A stretch of 64,000 nt of DNA, taken from NCBI GenBank assembly GCA_035581425.1, contig DATJVP010000025.1, forward strand, positions 19,076 to 83,075, in the 5' to 3' direction. This DNA comes from DASZHJ01 sp035581425. Lineage in GTDB: Bacteria > Pseudomonadota > Alphaproteobacteria > ATCC43930 > CGMCC-115725. Position 1 is the stretch's first letter. Each line of letters starts with the position of its first letter. The translations under genes were made by a program, and so were the position numbers. Positions 1 through 8,791 of the stretch are shown piece by piece. The notes beneath the pieces were generated by a model. That model saw only the letters and a list, made by a program, of their open reading frames with translations. It had not been told where the DNA came from and made no database searches.

Positions 1-372
1 GCAGCACTCACGACGATCGAGATCATCGAGGAAGAGGGGCTCGTCGAGAACGCCCGCGCTGTCGGCGACTTCGCGCTCGCGCGTCTGCAGGAGATGAAAG
101 CGCGTCATCCGCTCATCGGCGACGTCCGTGGCCGCGGGTGCCTCATCGGCGTCGAGCTGGTTCGGGACCGCGCGACGAAGGAGCCAGCGAACGACGCGGC
201 GGAGGAGGTGCTCTACCGCTCGCTCGACGCCGGCCTCAGTTTCAAGACCACGATGGGGAACGTGCTGACCCTCACCCCGCCGCTCATCACCACCCGGGCG
301 CAGATGGAGGCGGCTCTGACCATCCTGGAGACGGCCGTTGCTGAAGCCGGACGCGCGGCAGGCTTGGAATAG
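1..372 (+). CDS. Class III aminotransferase, C-terminal part
   Basis: This is the last 123 codons of a gene that begins before the window. The frame is open from base 1. The segment GDVRGRGCLIGVELV is typical of the small C-terminal domain of PLP-dependent class III aminotransferases (4-aminobutyrate and other omega-amino acid transaminases), which move an amino group to 2-oxoglutarate or pyruvate. The PLP lysine lies upstream and cannot be seen, so the substrate is open. The stop is 9 bases before the EamA permease gene, suggesting one operon with it and the sulfatase-like gene. Confidence 0.85.
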   Translation, partial: AALTTIEIIEEEGLVENARAVGDFALARLQEMKARHPLIGDVRGRGCLIGVELVRDRATKEPANDAAEEVLYRSLDAGLSFKTTMGNVLTLTPPLITTRAQMEAALTILETAVAEAGRAAGLE

Positions 373-381
373 GGGACCGCG

Positions 382-1251
382 GTGACCCTCTCCCTGGGAT
401 TGGCGCCGATGGTAATCGCGCTGGTGCTCTTGGCGGCGCTCCTGCATGCCTCCTGGAACGCGATCCTCAAGGCTTCGACCGACAGGCTCACGACCACGGG
501 TGTGATGAACCTGACGGGGCTCCTTGTGGGCCTGGCGCTGTTGCCTTTCGTTGCATCGCCTGCGCGCGCGAGTTGGATTTTTCTGTTTCTCTCGGCGACG
601 ATTCATTTCGGCTATTACGCCTTTCTGCTGGGCTCCTACCGCTTCGGGGATCTCAGCCAGGTTTACCCGCTCGCGCGCGGGGCAGCGCCTCTGATCGTCG
701 CTTTCCTCTCGCCCTGGCTCGTGGGCGAGCGGCTCGAGCCTGTGCAGCTCGCGGGCGTCGTGCTGCTCTGCGTGGGGATCCTGAGCCTCGCCTTCAACCG
801 GCTGGAACTGCGGGGGCTCTTCGAGTGGAAGCCAGTGACTATGGCACTCGGAACGGGCGTCACCATCGCGGCCTACACGATGGCCGATGGCCTGGGAGTG
901 CGCCACTCCGGCGCACCCGCAGGCTATATCGCCTGGCTCTTCATCGTCGACGGGATGGCCATGGCGGCGATCGCGGCATATGTACGCGGCAAAAATTTCG
1001 TGCCGGCGCTGCGAGCGAGTTGGGCGCCGGCAGCGCTCTGCGGCGTGCTCGCCATGCTCGCCTACGGCATCGTCATCTGGTGCTACAGCCTCGGCGCCAT
1101 TGCTCCCATCGCCGCGCTGCGGGAAACGAGCGTCGTCATGGCAGCGGCGATCGGCGCGCTGATCCTGCACGAGCCCTTCGGCCGTTGGCGGATCCTTGCT
1201 GCATCCTTATGTGCCGGCGGAATTATCGCGATCAATCTGGGCCAGGGATAG
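382..1251 (+). CDS. EamA/DMT-family permease
   Basis: A 289-residue inner-membrane protein with about ten hydrophobic segments in two similar halves, as in the drug/metabolite transporter superfamily (two EamA domains). The second half ends with the usual ETSVVMAAAIGALILHE-type helix. These permeases mostly export small metabolites or amino acids; the substrate cannot be read from sequence. The start is GTG, 9 bases after the aminotransferase stop. Its stop lies 7 bases before the next start, so the three genes are probably co-transcribed. Confidence 0.85.
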   Translation: MTLSLGLAPMVIALVLLAALLHASWNAILKASTDRLTTTGVMNLTGLLVGLALLPFVASPARASWIFLFLSATIHFGYYAFLLGSYRFGDLSQVYPLARGAAPLIVAFLSPWLVGERLEPVQLAGVVLLCVGILSLAFNRLELRGLFEWKPVTMALGTGVTIAAYTMADGLGVRHSGAPAGYIAWLFIVDGMAMAAIAAYVRGKNFVPALRASWAPAALCGVLAMLAYGIVIWCYSLGAIAPIAALRETSVVMAAAIGALILHEPFGRWRILAASLCAGGIIAINLGQG

Positions 1252-1258
1252 GCAGCCG

Positions 1259-2824
1259 GTGCGCAACATCCTCTTGATCACCTTCGACCAGTGGCGGGCG
1301 GATTGTCTTTCGGCCGTCGGGCATCCCTGCCTCAAGACACCGCACCTCGACGCCCTTGCGGCGGACGGGGTGCTGTTTCGCCGGCACTACACGCAGGCCT
1401 CGCCCTGTGGCCCAGCCCGGGCCTCCCTCTTCACGGGTCTTTACCTGCACAATCACAGGTCCCTCCGAAACGGCACGCCGCTCGACGATCGTCACGCGAC
1501 GCTGCCGCGCGAGCTGCGCGGGGGCGGCTACGACCCCGCGCTCTTCGGCTATACCGACACGTCGCTCGATCCGCGGACGCTCCCGCCGAACGATCCGCGT
1601 CTGGCGACCTACGAGAACCCGATGCCGGGCTTTACGCCGGTGGTGCCGCTCGACGAGAGTTTCGCGGCCTGGGTGGGGGAGCTCGCACGCCGCGGCTACT
1701 CTGTGCCGGCCCCGCCCGCTCCGGGCAAGGACATGTTCCTGCCGCTCCGCCGCGGGGCCGAGGACGAAGGACAGGGTCCGAGCTTCGCTCCCACGCGCTA
1801 TCTCGCGAAGGACAGCGAGACGAGCTTCCTCACCGAGGCCGCGCTCGCCTATATCGCGGAGCGCCGAGACGAGCCCTGGTGCGCGCATCTCTCCTACTAT
1901 CGACCGCATCCGCCCTATATCGCGCCGGAACCCTACAACTCCCGCTACTCCGCCGACGAGGTGCCCGCGCCGAATTGCCGAACCGATCGCTCGCTCGAGG
2001 GCGAGCAGCATCCGTGGTTGCGACAGCATCTGCGACGTCTCTGGACAGGGCAGATGCCAATCCAGGAGCCCCGGCCGATGTCGGAGCTCGACGCGCGGGG
2101 CATCCGCCAGATGCGCGCGACTTATTACGGCATGCTCGCCGAGCTCGACGACAACATCGGCCGCATCCTGTCAGCGCTCAAAGCCGATGGCAGCTACGAC
2201 CGGACACTCATCGTCGTGACCTCCGACCACGCCGACCAGCTCGGTGATCATTGGCTCTTCGGGAAGGACGGATATTTCGACGGCGCGTTCCACATCCCGC
2301 TGATCGTCCGGGACGCCGGTGCGGTGCGCGGTCGCGTGGTCGAGGCTTTCACCGAGACCATCGACCTGATGCCCACGATCCTCGAATGGGCGGAGCTGTC
2401 GGTGCCCCATGCCTGCAACGGGCGGTCGTTGGCGCCGTGGCTGCGCGGGGAAACACCCGTGGATTGGCGGCGCGAGGCACACTGGGCCTACGACTTCCGA
2501 GATCTCCGCGAGCCGGGAACGGAGGCGGCCTTGGGCCTCGGCCCCGAGGAGTGCGGCCTCACCGTGATCCGCGACGCGCGCTACAAATACGTCCACTTCG
2601 CAGCGCTGCCGCCGCTCTTCTTCGATCTCGAGCGCGATCCGCACGAGTTCGACAACCGCGCCGAGGACCCTGCCTATCGCGAGCTGGTACTCGCCTACGC
2701 GCAGAAGCTCCTGTCCTGGCGCATGCAGAGCGAGGATCGTACGCTGAGCCACCTCCATCTCGGACCCGGCGGCGTCTTCGAGCGGCGCGGGAAGTGGCCC
2801 TCGGCAGGTCAGCCGTTGCGGTAG
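1259..2824 (+). CDS. Sulfatase-family hydrolase, phosphonate monoester hydrolase-like
   Basis: A 521-residue member of the alkaline phosphatase/sulfatase superfamily. Metal-binding D10 lies in LLITFDQWRAD, and the catalytic C50-G-P-A-R54 fits the C-x-P-x-R signature in which Cys becomes formylglycine. A later SDHADQLGDH block supplies further metal ligands. The family hydrolyses sulfate esters or phosphonate mono- and diesters. The ASPCGPARASLFTGLY context resembles rhizobial phosphonate monoester hydrolases, but the substrate is inferred. The GTG start is chosen because the conserved N-terminal strand begins there; a longer frame from 1196 would run into the permease gene. No signal peptide is seen, so it is probably cytoplasmic. 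Its last 16 bases overlap the end of the convergent acdS gene. Confidence 0.85.
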   Translation: MRNILLITFDQWRADCLSAVGHPCLKTPHLDALAADGVLFRRHYTQASPCGPARASLFTGLYLHNHRSLRNGTPLDDRHATLPRELRGGGYDPALFGYTDTSLDPRTLPPNDPRLATYENPMPGFTPVVPLDESFAAWVGELARRGYSVPAPPAPGKDMFLPLRRGAEDEGQGPSFAPTRYLAKDSETSFLTEAALAYIAERRDEPWCAHLSYYRPHPPYIAPEPYNSRYSADEVPAPNCRTDRSLEGEQHPWLRQHLRRLWTGQMPIQEPRPMSELDARGIRQMRATYYGMLAELDDNIGRILSALKADGSYDRTLIVVTSDHADQLGDHWLFGKDGYFDGAFHIPLIVRDAGAVRGRVVEAFTETIDLMPTILEWAELSVPHACNGRSLAPWLRGETPVDWRREAHWAYDFRDLREPGTEAALGLGPEECGLTVIRDARYKYVHFAALPPLFFDLERDPHEFDNRAEDPAYRELVLAYAQKLLSWRMQSEDRTLSHLHLGPGGVFERRGKWPSAGQPLR

Positions 2825-3831
2825 AGGTAGCTGTAGGCGTTGATCGCGGGGACGCCGCCCAAATGCGCGTAAAGCACGCGCGAGCCCGGAGGGAAGTAGC
2901 CCTTGCGCGCGAGATCGACCATCCCCTGCATCGATTTTCCCTCATAGACGGGATCGGTCATCATTCCCTCTAGCCGCGCGCACAGGCGGATCGCGCCGTT
3001 CGTCTCCTCCGAGGGCACGCCGTAGGCGGGATAGGCGTAGTCCTCGACGAGGACGACATCCTCGGAATCGATCGCCGTGCCGAGTCCGACCATCTCGGCG
3101 GTGTTGCGCGCGATGCGCAGGACCTGCGCGTGGGTTTGCCGGGGCGTTCCCGAGGCGTCGATGCCGACGACCCGACGCGCCCGCCCGTCATGCGCGAAGC
3201 CCACGACCATCCCGGCCTGGGTCGATCCCGTGACGGAGCAGACGACGATGTAGTCGAATGTGAAGCCGAGCGCCGCCTCTTGCTCGCGCACTTCGTCGGC
3301 AAAGCCCGCGAAGCCGAGGCCGCCCAGGGGATGATCGGAAGCGCCGGCGGGGATCGCGTAGGGCTTGCCGCCATTCGCCTTCACGTCTTCGAGCGCACGC
3401 TCCCAGCTCGCGCGGATGCCGATGTCGAAGCCTTCGTCCACGAGCTCGATCTCCGCGCCCATGAGGCGCGACATCAGGATGTTGCCCACGCGGTCATAGA
3501 CTGCGTCGTTGAAGGGAACCCAGCTCTCCTGCACGAGCCGGCATTTCATGCCGAGCTTCGCCGCGACCGCCGCCACTTGCCGCGTGTGATTGGATTGGAC
3601 GCCGCCGATGGTTACGAGCGTGTCGCAGTTCTGCGCGATCGCCTCGGGAATTAGATATTCGAGCTTGCGTATCTTGTTGCCACCGAAGGCGAGCCCGCTG
3701 TTGCAGTCGTCGCGCTTGGCATAGAACTCCACGCGCTTCCCGATATGCGCGGAAAGGCGCTCGAGCTTCTCGATCGGCGAGGGACCGAAGGTCAGCTTGT
3801 AGCGCGGAAACCGCTTCGCGATGTCGAGCAT
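2809..3831 (-). CDS. acdS: 1-aminocyclopropane-1-carboxylate (ACC) deaminase
   Basis: A 340-residue PLP enzyme that opens the ring of ACC, the plant ethylene precursor, giving 2-oxobutyrate and ammonia. It looks very close to the Pseudomonas/rhizobial enzyme from start (YKLTFGPSPIEKLERLSAHI) to end (NAYSYLYRNG). The PLP lysine is K53 in GLAFGGNK. E297 in VYEGKSM and L324 in YAHLGG match the residues (E295, L322 in Pseudomonas) that separate true ACC deaminase from D-cysteine desulfhydrase. The start is placed at the ATG giving the family N terminus; it is 16 bases after the alcohol dehydrogenase stop, so this is the last gene of that operon. The usual Lrp-type regulator gene acdR is not in the window. 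Confidence 0.95.
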   Translation of the reverse strand: MLDIAKRFPRYKLTFGPSPIEKLERLSAHIGKRVEFYAKRDDCNSGLAFGGNKIRKLEYLIPEAIAQNCDTLVTIGGVQSNHTRQVAAVAAKLGMKCRLVQESWVPFNDAVYDRVGNILMSRLMGAEIELVDEGFDIGIRASWERALEDVKANGGKPYAIPAGASDHPLGGLGFAGFADEVREQEAALGFTFDYIVVCSVTGSTQAGMVVGFAHDGRARRVVGIDASGTPRQTHAQVLRIARNTAEMVGLGTAIDSEDVVLVEDYAYPAYGVPSEETNGAIRLCARLEGMMTDPVYEGKSMQGMVDLARKGYFPPGSRVLYAHLGGVPAINAYSYLYRNG

Positions 3832-3847
3832 GATCGAACTCCTCTCG

Positions 3848-5008
3848 CTAGGAGAGCCTGCCCTCGAGCGCTTGCTCGTAGAGCCTCCGGGAGGAAGCAG
3901 CATCGATCGGGCGCGGGTTCGTGGGTGCGGTGGGATCGGCGACGCAATCCGCGACCATCTTCTCGAGCTTGCTCGCGTCGACCTTGAGCTCCGAGAGTTT
4001 GTGCGGGATGCCGATCGCGCGGCGGAGCCCTAGCGTCCAGTCGAGCACGCCCTCGAAACCAGGCTTGGGGAGACCGAGATAGCGCGCGAGCAGGATCATC
4101 TTCGGCTCGATCTCCTTGCGATTGAACAGCAGCACGTAGGGCATGAAGACCGCATTGAGGAGGCCGTGGTGCAGATCGTAGAGTGCGCCGACGGTGTGCG
4201 AGAGCGAGTGGATGGCGCCGAGGCCCTTCTGGAACGCCGTCGCGCCCATGGTGGCCGCCGCCATCATGTGGCCGCGCGCCTCGATGTTTTTGCCGTCGTT
4301 GGTTGCGACGGGCAGCCATTCCTTGATGAGCCGCATGGCCTCGAGCGCCACGCCGTCGGCCATGGGGTGATAGACGTCGACGCAATAGGCTTCGAAAGCA
4401 TGGGCAAGGGCGTCCATTCCTGTCGCCGCGGTGATGTGCGGAGGAAGACCGAGTGTGAGCGCGGGGTCCTCGATCACCGCAACCGGCATGATGCGGGGAT
4501 GGAAGATGAGCCGCTTCTTCTGCAGCTTCTCGTCGCCGACGACCGAGACCCGACCCACTTCCGAGCCGGTCCCGGAAGTGGTGGGGATTGCGACGGTCGG
4601 CGCGATCCCCGCGAGGTCCGCGCGCATCCAGTTGTCGCCGACATCCTCGAAATCCCAGATCGGCCGCTTTTGCCCCGAGAGGAACGCGATGGCCTTCCCG
4701 GCGTCGAGCGCGCTGCCGCCGCCGAAGGCGATGACGCCGTCGTGCTTGCCGCTCCGGAAGACGGCGATCCCATCGGCGATGTTTTTCTCGACGGGGTTTG
4801 GCTTGATGTCGCTGAAGACCGCGGTCGGCAAGCCCGCGGCCTCGTTCGCGCGAAGGGCGTCCGCAATCATCGGGAGCTTCGCGAGACCGGGATCCGTCAC
4901 CAGCAGGGGCCGCCCGATGCCCGCGGCCTTGGCGATCGCGGGTAGCTCGCGGATACGGCCCGCGCCGAATTTGATCGCGGTCGGATAGTTCCAGTTGCCT
5001 TGCAGCAT
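3848..5008 (-). CDS. Iron-containing alcohol dehydrogenase
   Basis: A 386-residue group III (Fe-dependent) NAD(P) alcohol dehydrogenase. The nucleotide-binding GGGSALD motif is at residues 97-103. The expected metal ligands are D199, H203, H267 and H281 (MDALAHAFEAY and AIHSLSHTVGALYDLHH). It interconverts an alcohol and an aldehyde or ketone. It sits between an aldehyde dehydrogenase gene (11 bases upstream) and acdS (16 bases downstream), which points to stepwise oxidation of an amino-alcohol or amine-derived aldehyde. The exact substrate is unknown. Confidence 0.9.
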   Translation of the reverse strand: MLQGNWNYPTAIKFGAGRIRELPAIAKAAGIGRPLLVTDPGLAKLPMIADALRANEAAGLPTAVFSDIKPNPVEKNIADGIAVFRSGKHDGVIAFGGGSALDAGKAIAFLSGQKRPIWDFEDVGDNWMRADLAGIAPTVAIPTTSGTGSEVGRVSVVGDEKLQKKRLIFHPRIMPVAVIEDPALTLGLPPHITAATGMDALAHAFEAYCVDVYHPMADGVALEAMRLIKEWLPVATNDGKNIEARGHMMAAATMGATAFQKGLGAIHSLSHTVGALYDLHHGLLNAVFMPYVLLFNRKEIEPKMILLARYLGLPKPGFEGVLDWTLGLRRAIGIPHKLSELKVDASKLEKMVADCVADPTAPTNPRPIDAASSRRLYEQALEGRLS

Positions 5009-5019
5009 GGATGAGGCCT

Positions 5020-6411
5020 TCAGGTGACGATGCGCAGGTGGAAGGATTTGGGCCGCGTCAGATGCTGGTATCCCAGCACCGACAAGGAGACGCCGCGCCC
5101 GGAATGCTTGACGCCGGTCCAGGCAAGCGCTGGGTCGAGGTAGTCGCAGCGGTTCATGAAACAGGTACCGGTGGCGATGCGGTCGCCGATACGGATTGCC
5201 GCCTCGGGATCGTTCGTCCAGATCGCAGCGGTGAGGCCGTATGGGCTGTCGTTCATGAGCGACACGGCCTCATCGTCCGAGCGGACCTTCATGATGCCGA
5301 CGACAGGACCGAAGCTTTCCTCGGTCATGACGCGCATGCCGTGATCGACGCTCACCAGGATCTGCGGCGCAAGATAGGGCGTGCGCTCGCGGCTCGCGGA
5401 AAAATCCTTGGGGTCGATCAGGGCACGGGCGCCCTTCGTCACGGCTTCCGCGATCTGGCCACGGACGTGATCCGCCGCGCCGGTGCGCACGAGAGGGCCC
5501 AGCGTTGTCTCGGGCTGCATTGGGTCGCCCAGGACGTATTTGCGCGTGAGCGCCGTCGCCCCCTCGACGAAGCGGTCAAAGACGCGTTCGTCCACGTAGA
5601 TGCGCTCGATGCCGCAGCAGGATTGGCCGGAATTGAAGAACGCGCCATCCACGAGATTCTCGATCGCGTGATCGAGGTTGGCGTCCGCGCGGACGTAGCC
5701 GGGATCCTTGCCGCCGAGTTCCAAGCCCACGCCGATGAAGCGGCCCGCAGCGGCGTGCTCGACCGCATCGCCGCCCGGGACCGAGCCCGTGAAGGCGACG
5801 TAGTCGATCTCCGGGCTCTTGATGAGGCGCGCCGTCGCTTCGTGGCCAATGTGTAGGTATTGCAGGAGCCCCACGGGCAGGCCTGCGCGCCGGTTCGCTT
5901 CCGCCATGCGTTCGGCGCAGAGCGGCGTCTGATGCGAGTGCTTCAGGAGAACCGCATTTCCCGCCATCAGCGCCGGCACCACTGCGTTCACGGCCGTCAA
6001 CAGGGGGTAGTTCCAGGGCGCCACCACCAGAGCGACACCCAGCGGCACACGCCGGATGAAACGGCGGAAGCCGGGCTTCGGCCCCACATCGAGATCGGCG
6101 AGCGCCTGCGGCGCTGCCGCGATCATGTAGCGTGCGCGCTCTTCGAAGCCGCCGACTTCACTCGGTGTGTAGCGGATCGGCCTTCCCATCTGCCGAGTGA
6201 TCTCGCGCGCGATATCGGTCTTCATCGCGACGAACTCGTCGACGAAGCGGGAGACCGCCGCGGCGCGGGCGTCCACGTCGAGCGAAGCCCAGCCGCGCTG
6301 CGCCAAGCGGGCGCGGGATACCGCTGCGGCGATCTCGGCGTCGCTCGCGAGCGGACGCTCGACCACGAGCGAGCCGTCGATCGGGGAAATGGTTTTCAGC
6401 GTGGCGGCCAT
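5020..6411 (-). CDS. NAD(P)-dependent aldehyde dehydrogenase
   Basis: A 463-residue ALDH-superfamily enzyme that oxidises an aldehyde to a carboxylate. The fold motif VVAPWNYPLLTA is present, with general base E231 in LELGGKDP and catalytic C265 in NSGQSC. The product of such genes beside a GlnA-like ligase is often a gamma-glutamylaminoaldehyde or semialdehyde dehydrogenase (PuuC or GabD role), which is the inferred job here. The start ATG overlaps the ligase stop by one base (TGATG). The same frame stays open far upstream across the ligase gene, but that extension has no ALDH similarity and is rejected. Confidence 0.92.
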   Translation of the reverse strand: MAATLKTISPIDGSLVVERPLASDAEIAAAVSRARLAQRGWASLDVDARAAAVSRFVDEFVAMKTDIAREITRQMGRPIRYTPSEVGGFEERARYMIAAAPQALADLDVGPKPGFRRFIRRVPLGVALVVAPWNYPLLTAVNAVVPALMAGNAVLLKHSHQTPLCAERMAEANRRAGLPVGLLQYLHIGHEATARLIKSPEIDYVAFTGSVPGGDAVEHAAAGRFIGVGLELGGKDPGYVRADANLDHAIENLVDGAFFNSGQSCCGIERIYVDERVFDRFVEGATALTRKYVLGDPMQPETTLGPLVRTGAADHVRGQIAEAVTKGARALIDPKDFSASRERTPYLAPQILVSVDHGMRVMTEESFGPVVGIMKVRSDDEAVSLMNDSPYGLTAAIWTNDPEAAIRIGDRIATGTCFMNRCDYLDPALAWTGVKHSGRGVSLSVLGYQHLTRPKSFHLRIVT

Positions 6412-7787
6412 CAGATGATCTCGAAGTAGCGCGCGAGCTCCCAATCCGTGACGTGCTTGCGAAACTCGCGCTCCTCCCATTCGCGCGTCGCGGCATAGTG
6501 TTCCACGAACTCGTCGCCGAAGAGCGCGCGCGCGGGCTTCGAGGCCTTGAGCCGCTGTGCCGCTTCCCAAAGCGTCGCGGGGAGCCCAAGGTCCGGCGAG
6601 GGCGGCAGCTCGTAGGCGTTGCCCGTGACGCGCGCAGTCGGCTCGATCTTGTGCTCGATCCCCCAGAGCCCGCTGCCGAGCGCCGCTGCGAGCGCGATAT
6701 AGGGGTTCGCGTCGGCGGCGGCGATCCGGTACTCGACGCGCTGCGAGGCCGGCGAGCCCGGGATCACCCGGAGCGCCGTGGTGCGGTTCTCGACGCCCCA
6801 GGTCGCCGTGGTCGGCGCCCAATAGCCGGGGATGAGCCGCGAATAGGAATTGACGGTGCAGGCGATCATCCCCAGGAGCTCCGGCATCAGCTTCTGCTGC
6901 CCGCCGAGGAAATGCCGCATGGTCTCGCTCATGCCGTGCTCGGCCTTGGGATCGTGGAAGGCGCTGCTGCCGTCGGCGCGACGAAGCGAGACGTGGATGT
7001 GGCCGCTCTGGCCCGGCCAATCCCGCGACCACTTCGCCATGAAGGTCGCCATGAGGCCGCGACGCTGCGCCATCACCTTCGCGAAGGTCTTGAAGAGCAC
7101 GGCTTTGTCGGCGGCGCGGAGCGCCTCGTCGACGGTGATTGCCGCCTCGAGCACGCCGGCGCCCGTCTCCGTGTGTAGGCCCTCGAGTCCCATGTCCATC
7201 TTCTGGCAGACATCGAGGAGCTCGTGATAGAGCTCCGCCAACACCGAGCTGCGCAGCACCGAATAGCCGAAATAGCCCGGTGTGATGCTCTTCAGATTGC
7301 GGTAACCCTTCTCGCGCACGCTGTGCGGCGTCTCCTCGAAGAGGAAGAACTCGTATTCGAGGGCGGAGAAGGCCGAGAAGCCCATCTCGGCCGCGCGCTT
7401 CAGCACGCGCCGGAGCGTGCCTCGGGGGCAGATCGCCTCGGCCGGCGGCGCAAGCTCGCAGAGGAAGAAGGGGAGGTCATCCTCGAAGGGAATGAGCCGC
7501 CCCGTCTCCGGCACCACGCGCACGGGCGCATCGGGATAGGCGGTGTGCCAGCCGGTATAGCGGACGTTGTCGTAGAGCTGATCGTTGCTGTCCCAGCCCA
7601 CGATCACGTCGCAGAAGCCGAGCCCCTTCTCGAGCGCCGAGAGGAACTTCGCGCGCGAGAGATATTTGCCGCGGAGTATGCCGTCGACATCCGCCACCCC
7701 CAGCTTCACATAGGGGATGTCCATGCTCTCCACGAGCTTCCGCGCCTCGGCGGTGCTCTGGATCCTGATTGGCTCCTGCGTCTTCAA
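6411..7787 (-). CDS. Glutamine synthetase-like gamma-glutamyl ligase
   Basis: A 458-residue class I glutamine-synthetase homologue. It has the catalytic-domain signatures ALEYEFFLFEE, ETGAGVLEAA, GQSGHIHVS and ENRTTALRVIPG. It lacks the close match to housekeeping GlnA and belongs with ligases that join glutamate to amines (PuuA, GlnA3 or GlnT types). It probably activates an amine so that the following aldehyde dehydrogenase and alcohol dehydrogenase can degrade it. The only start upstream of the conserved N terminus is TTG. It heads the operon ligase-ALDH-FeADH-acdS. The 130 bases before it leave room for a promoter. Which amine is used cannot be told. Confidence 0.88.
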   Translation of the reverse strand: MKTQEPIRIQSTAEARKLVESMDIPYVKLGVADVDGILRGKYLSRAKFLSALEKGLGFCDVIVGWDSNDQLYDNVRYTGWHTAYPDAPVRVVPETGRLIPFEDDLPFFLCELAPPAEAICPRGTLRRVLKRAAEMGFSAFSALEYEFFLFEETPHSVREKGYRNLKSITPGYFGYSVLRSSVLAELYHELLDVCQKMDMGLEGLHTETGAGVLEAAITVDEALRAADKAVLFKTFAKVMAQRRGLMATFMAKWSRDWPGQSGHIHVSLRRADGSSAFHDPKAEHGMSETMRHFLGGQQKLMPELLGMIACTVNSYSRLIPGYWAPTTATWGVENRTTALRVIPGSPASQRVEYRIAAADANPYIALAAALGSGLWGIEHKIEPTARVTGNAYELPPSPDLGLPATLWEAAQRLKASKPARALFGDEFVEHYAATREWEEREFRKHVTDWELARYFEII

Positions 7788-7917
7788 GAAATGCCCCGCT
7801 TTCCGCCTCGTTTTGCCCGGGCGAACTCTCGCACAGCCGCCGGCTGGAGGCCAATAGCGGGGCGGTCGTTCCGGCAGCGTTATCTCGGGGTCGGCGAACC
7901 CGGGCGGTGGCGAAGGC

Positions 7918-8622
7918 TTAGGCCTCCGTCTGCAACTCCTTGAGCCGCTCGGGTTTGCAGATCACGATCATGCCCTCCTCGGTGGCGATGACGCCGGCCT
8001 CGCGCAGGAGGCTGAGCTCGCGGTTCACCCGTTCGCGCGTGGCACCCACCATATGTGCGAGGTCCTGCTGCGAGAGCTTGAGGTCGATCCGCACTCCGCG
8101 GGGATCGGGCTTGCCGTGCTGCTCGCTTAGGGTCTGCAGGCGCTTCGCGAGCCGTGCAGGCAGATGCAGGAAGATCGCATCCTCGATGAATTCCACGTTC
8201 ATCCTGATACGGCCGCAGAGCACGGAGAGCATGGAGACGCTGAGCTCGGGATTGGCGCGCAGGAAAGGCAGGAGGTGCTCGCGTTGGATCTGCAGGAGAT
8301 CGACTGCGGTCATCGCGCGCGCGCTCGCGGTGCGGGGGCCGCCATCGAGGAGCGCGATCTCTCCGAAGATCTCGCCGGGCTCGAGAATATTTAGGAAGAT
8401 CTCCTCACCGACGGAGGAGACCGTGTAGATGCAGACGCGACCCGCCAGCACGCCATAGAGCGCGCTGCCGCTGTCGCCCTTCGCGAACATCTCCTCGCTG
8501 GGCTTGAAGTGCTTCACCGTCGCGAATTTGACGAGGCCGTCGAGGACGCTGGCCGAGACGCCTCGGAACAGCATGTGCTGCGCCAGGAGCGCGCGAAGAG
8601 CCTCGGACGGGTAGCGGGGCAT
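7918..8622 (-). CDS. Crp/Fnr-family transcriptional regulator
   Basis: A 234-residue protein with an N-terminal cyclic-nucleotide-binding fold (about 18-130), a long dimer helix and a C-terminal winged helix (about 180-225). The recognition helix reads T-R196-E197-R-V-N-R201, keeping the three residues (R180, E181, R185 in E. coli CRP) that read TGTGA. The ligand pocket is only partly kept: E88 and R97 match CRP E72 and R82, but N142/V143 stand where CRP has T127/S128. No FNR-type cysteine cluster is seen. The start is the ATG with family-like spacing; a longer frame exists. Two perfect CRP-type boxes lie about 130-185 bases upstream, suggesting autoregulation. Confidence 0.9.
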   Translation of the reverse strand: MPRYPSEALRALLAQHMLFRGVSASVLDGLVKFATVKHFKPSEEMFAKGDSGSALYGVLAGRVCIYTVSSVGEEIFLNILEPGEIFGEIALLDGGPRTASARAMTAVDLLQIQREHLLPFLRANPELSVSMLSVLCGRIRMNVEFIEDAIFLHLPARLAKRLQTLSEQHGKPDPRGVRIDLKLSQQDLAHMVGATRERVNRELSLLREAGVIATEEGMIVICKPERLKELQTEA

Positions 8623-8750
8623 GGTCGTGCAGGCCTCGGTAGGGTCTGTCGCGCCACCGCGGGCGCGCCTCATTTCTAGCCGATCTTCGCCCCGATGGAC
8701 ACGGGAACGCGCGGTAGCCGCAGGCAATGCCCGGAAGAAGCGAATTACCC

Positions 8751-8766
8751 TGTGACTCCCGTCACA
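8751..8766. promoter_or_regulatory. CRP-type operator, upstream copy
   Basis: TGTGACTCCCGTCACA fits the TGTGA-N6-TCACA consensus exactly and is also a 6-bp inverted repeat around four bases. It lies between the divergent Crp-like gene and the 69-residue membrane-protein gene. Confidence 0.65.
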
Positions 8767-8791
8767 TCCGTGCAAGCGAGGTCACGGCCTC

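Noticed and set aside
1196..1258. Longer start for the sulfatase-like gene
   Set aside because: It would overlap the permease gene by 56 bases and adds residues before the conserved first strand; GTG at 1259 fits the family.
5020..7032. A 670-residue open frame that might be a fused aldehyde dehydrogenase
   Set aside because: The upstream 207 codons lie across the ligase gene in another frame and have no ALDH character; the real start is the ATG at 6411.
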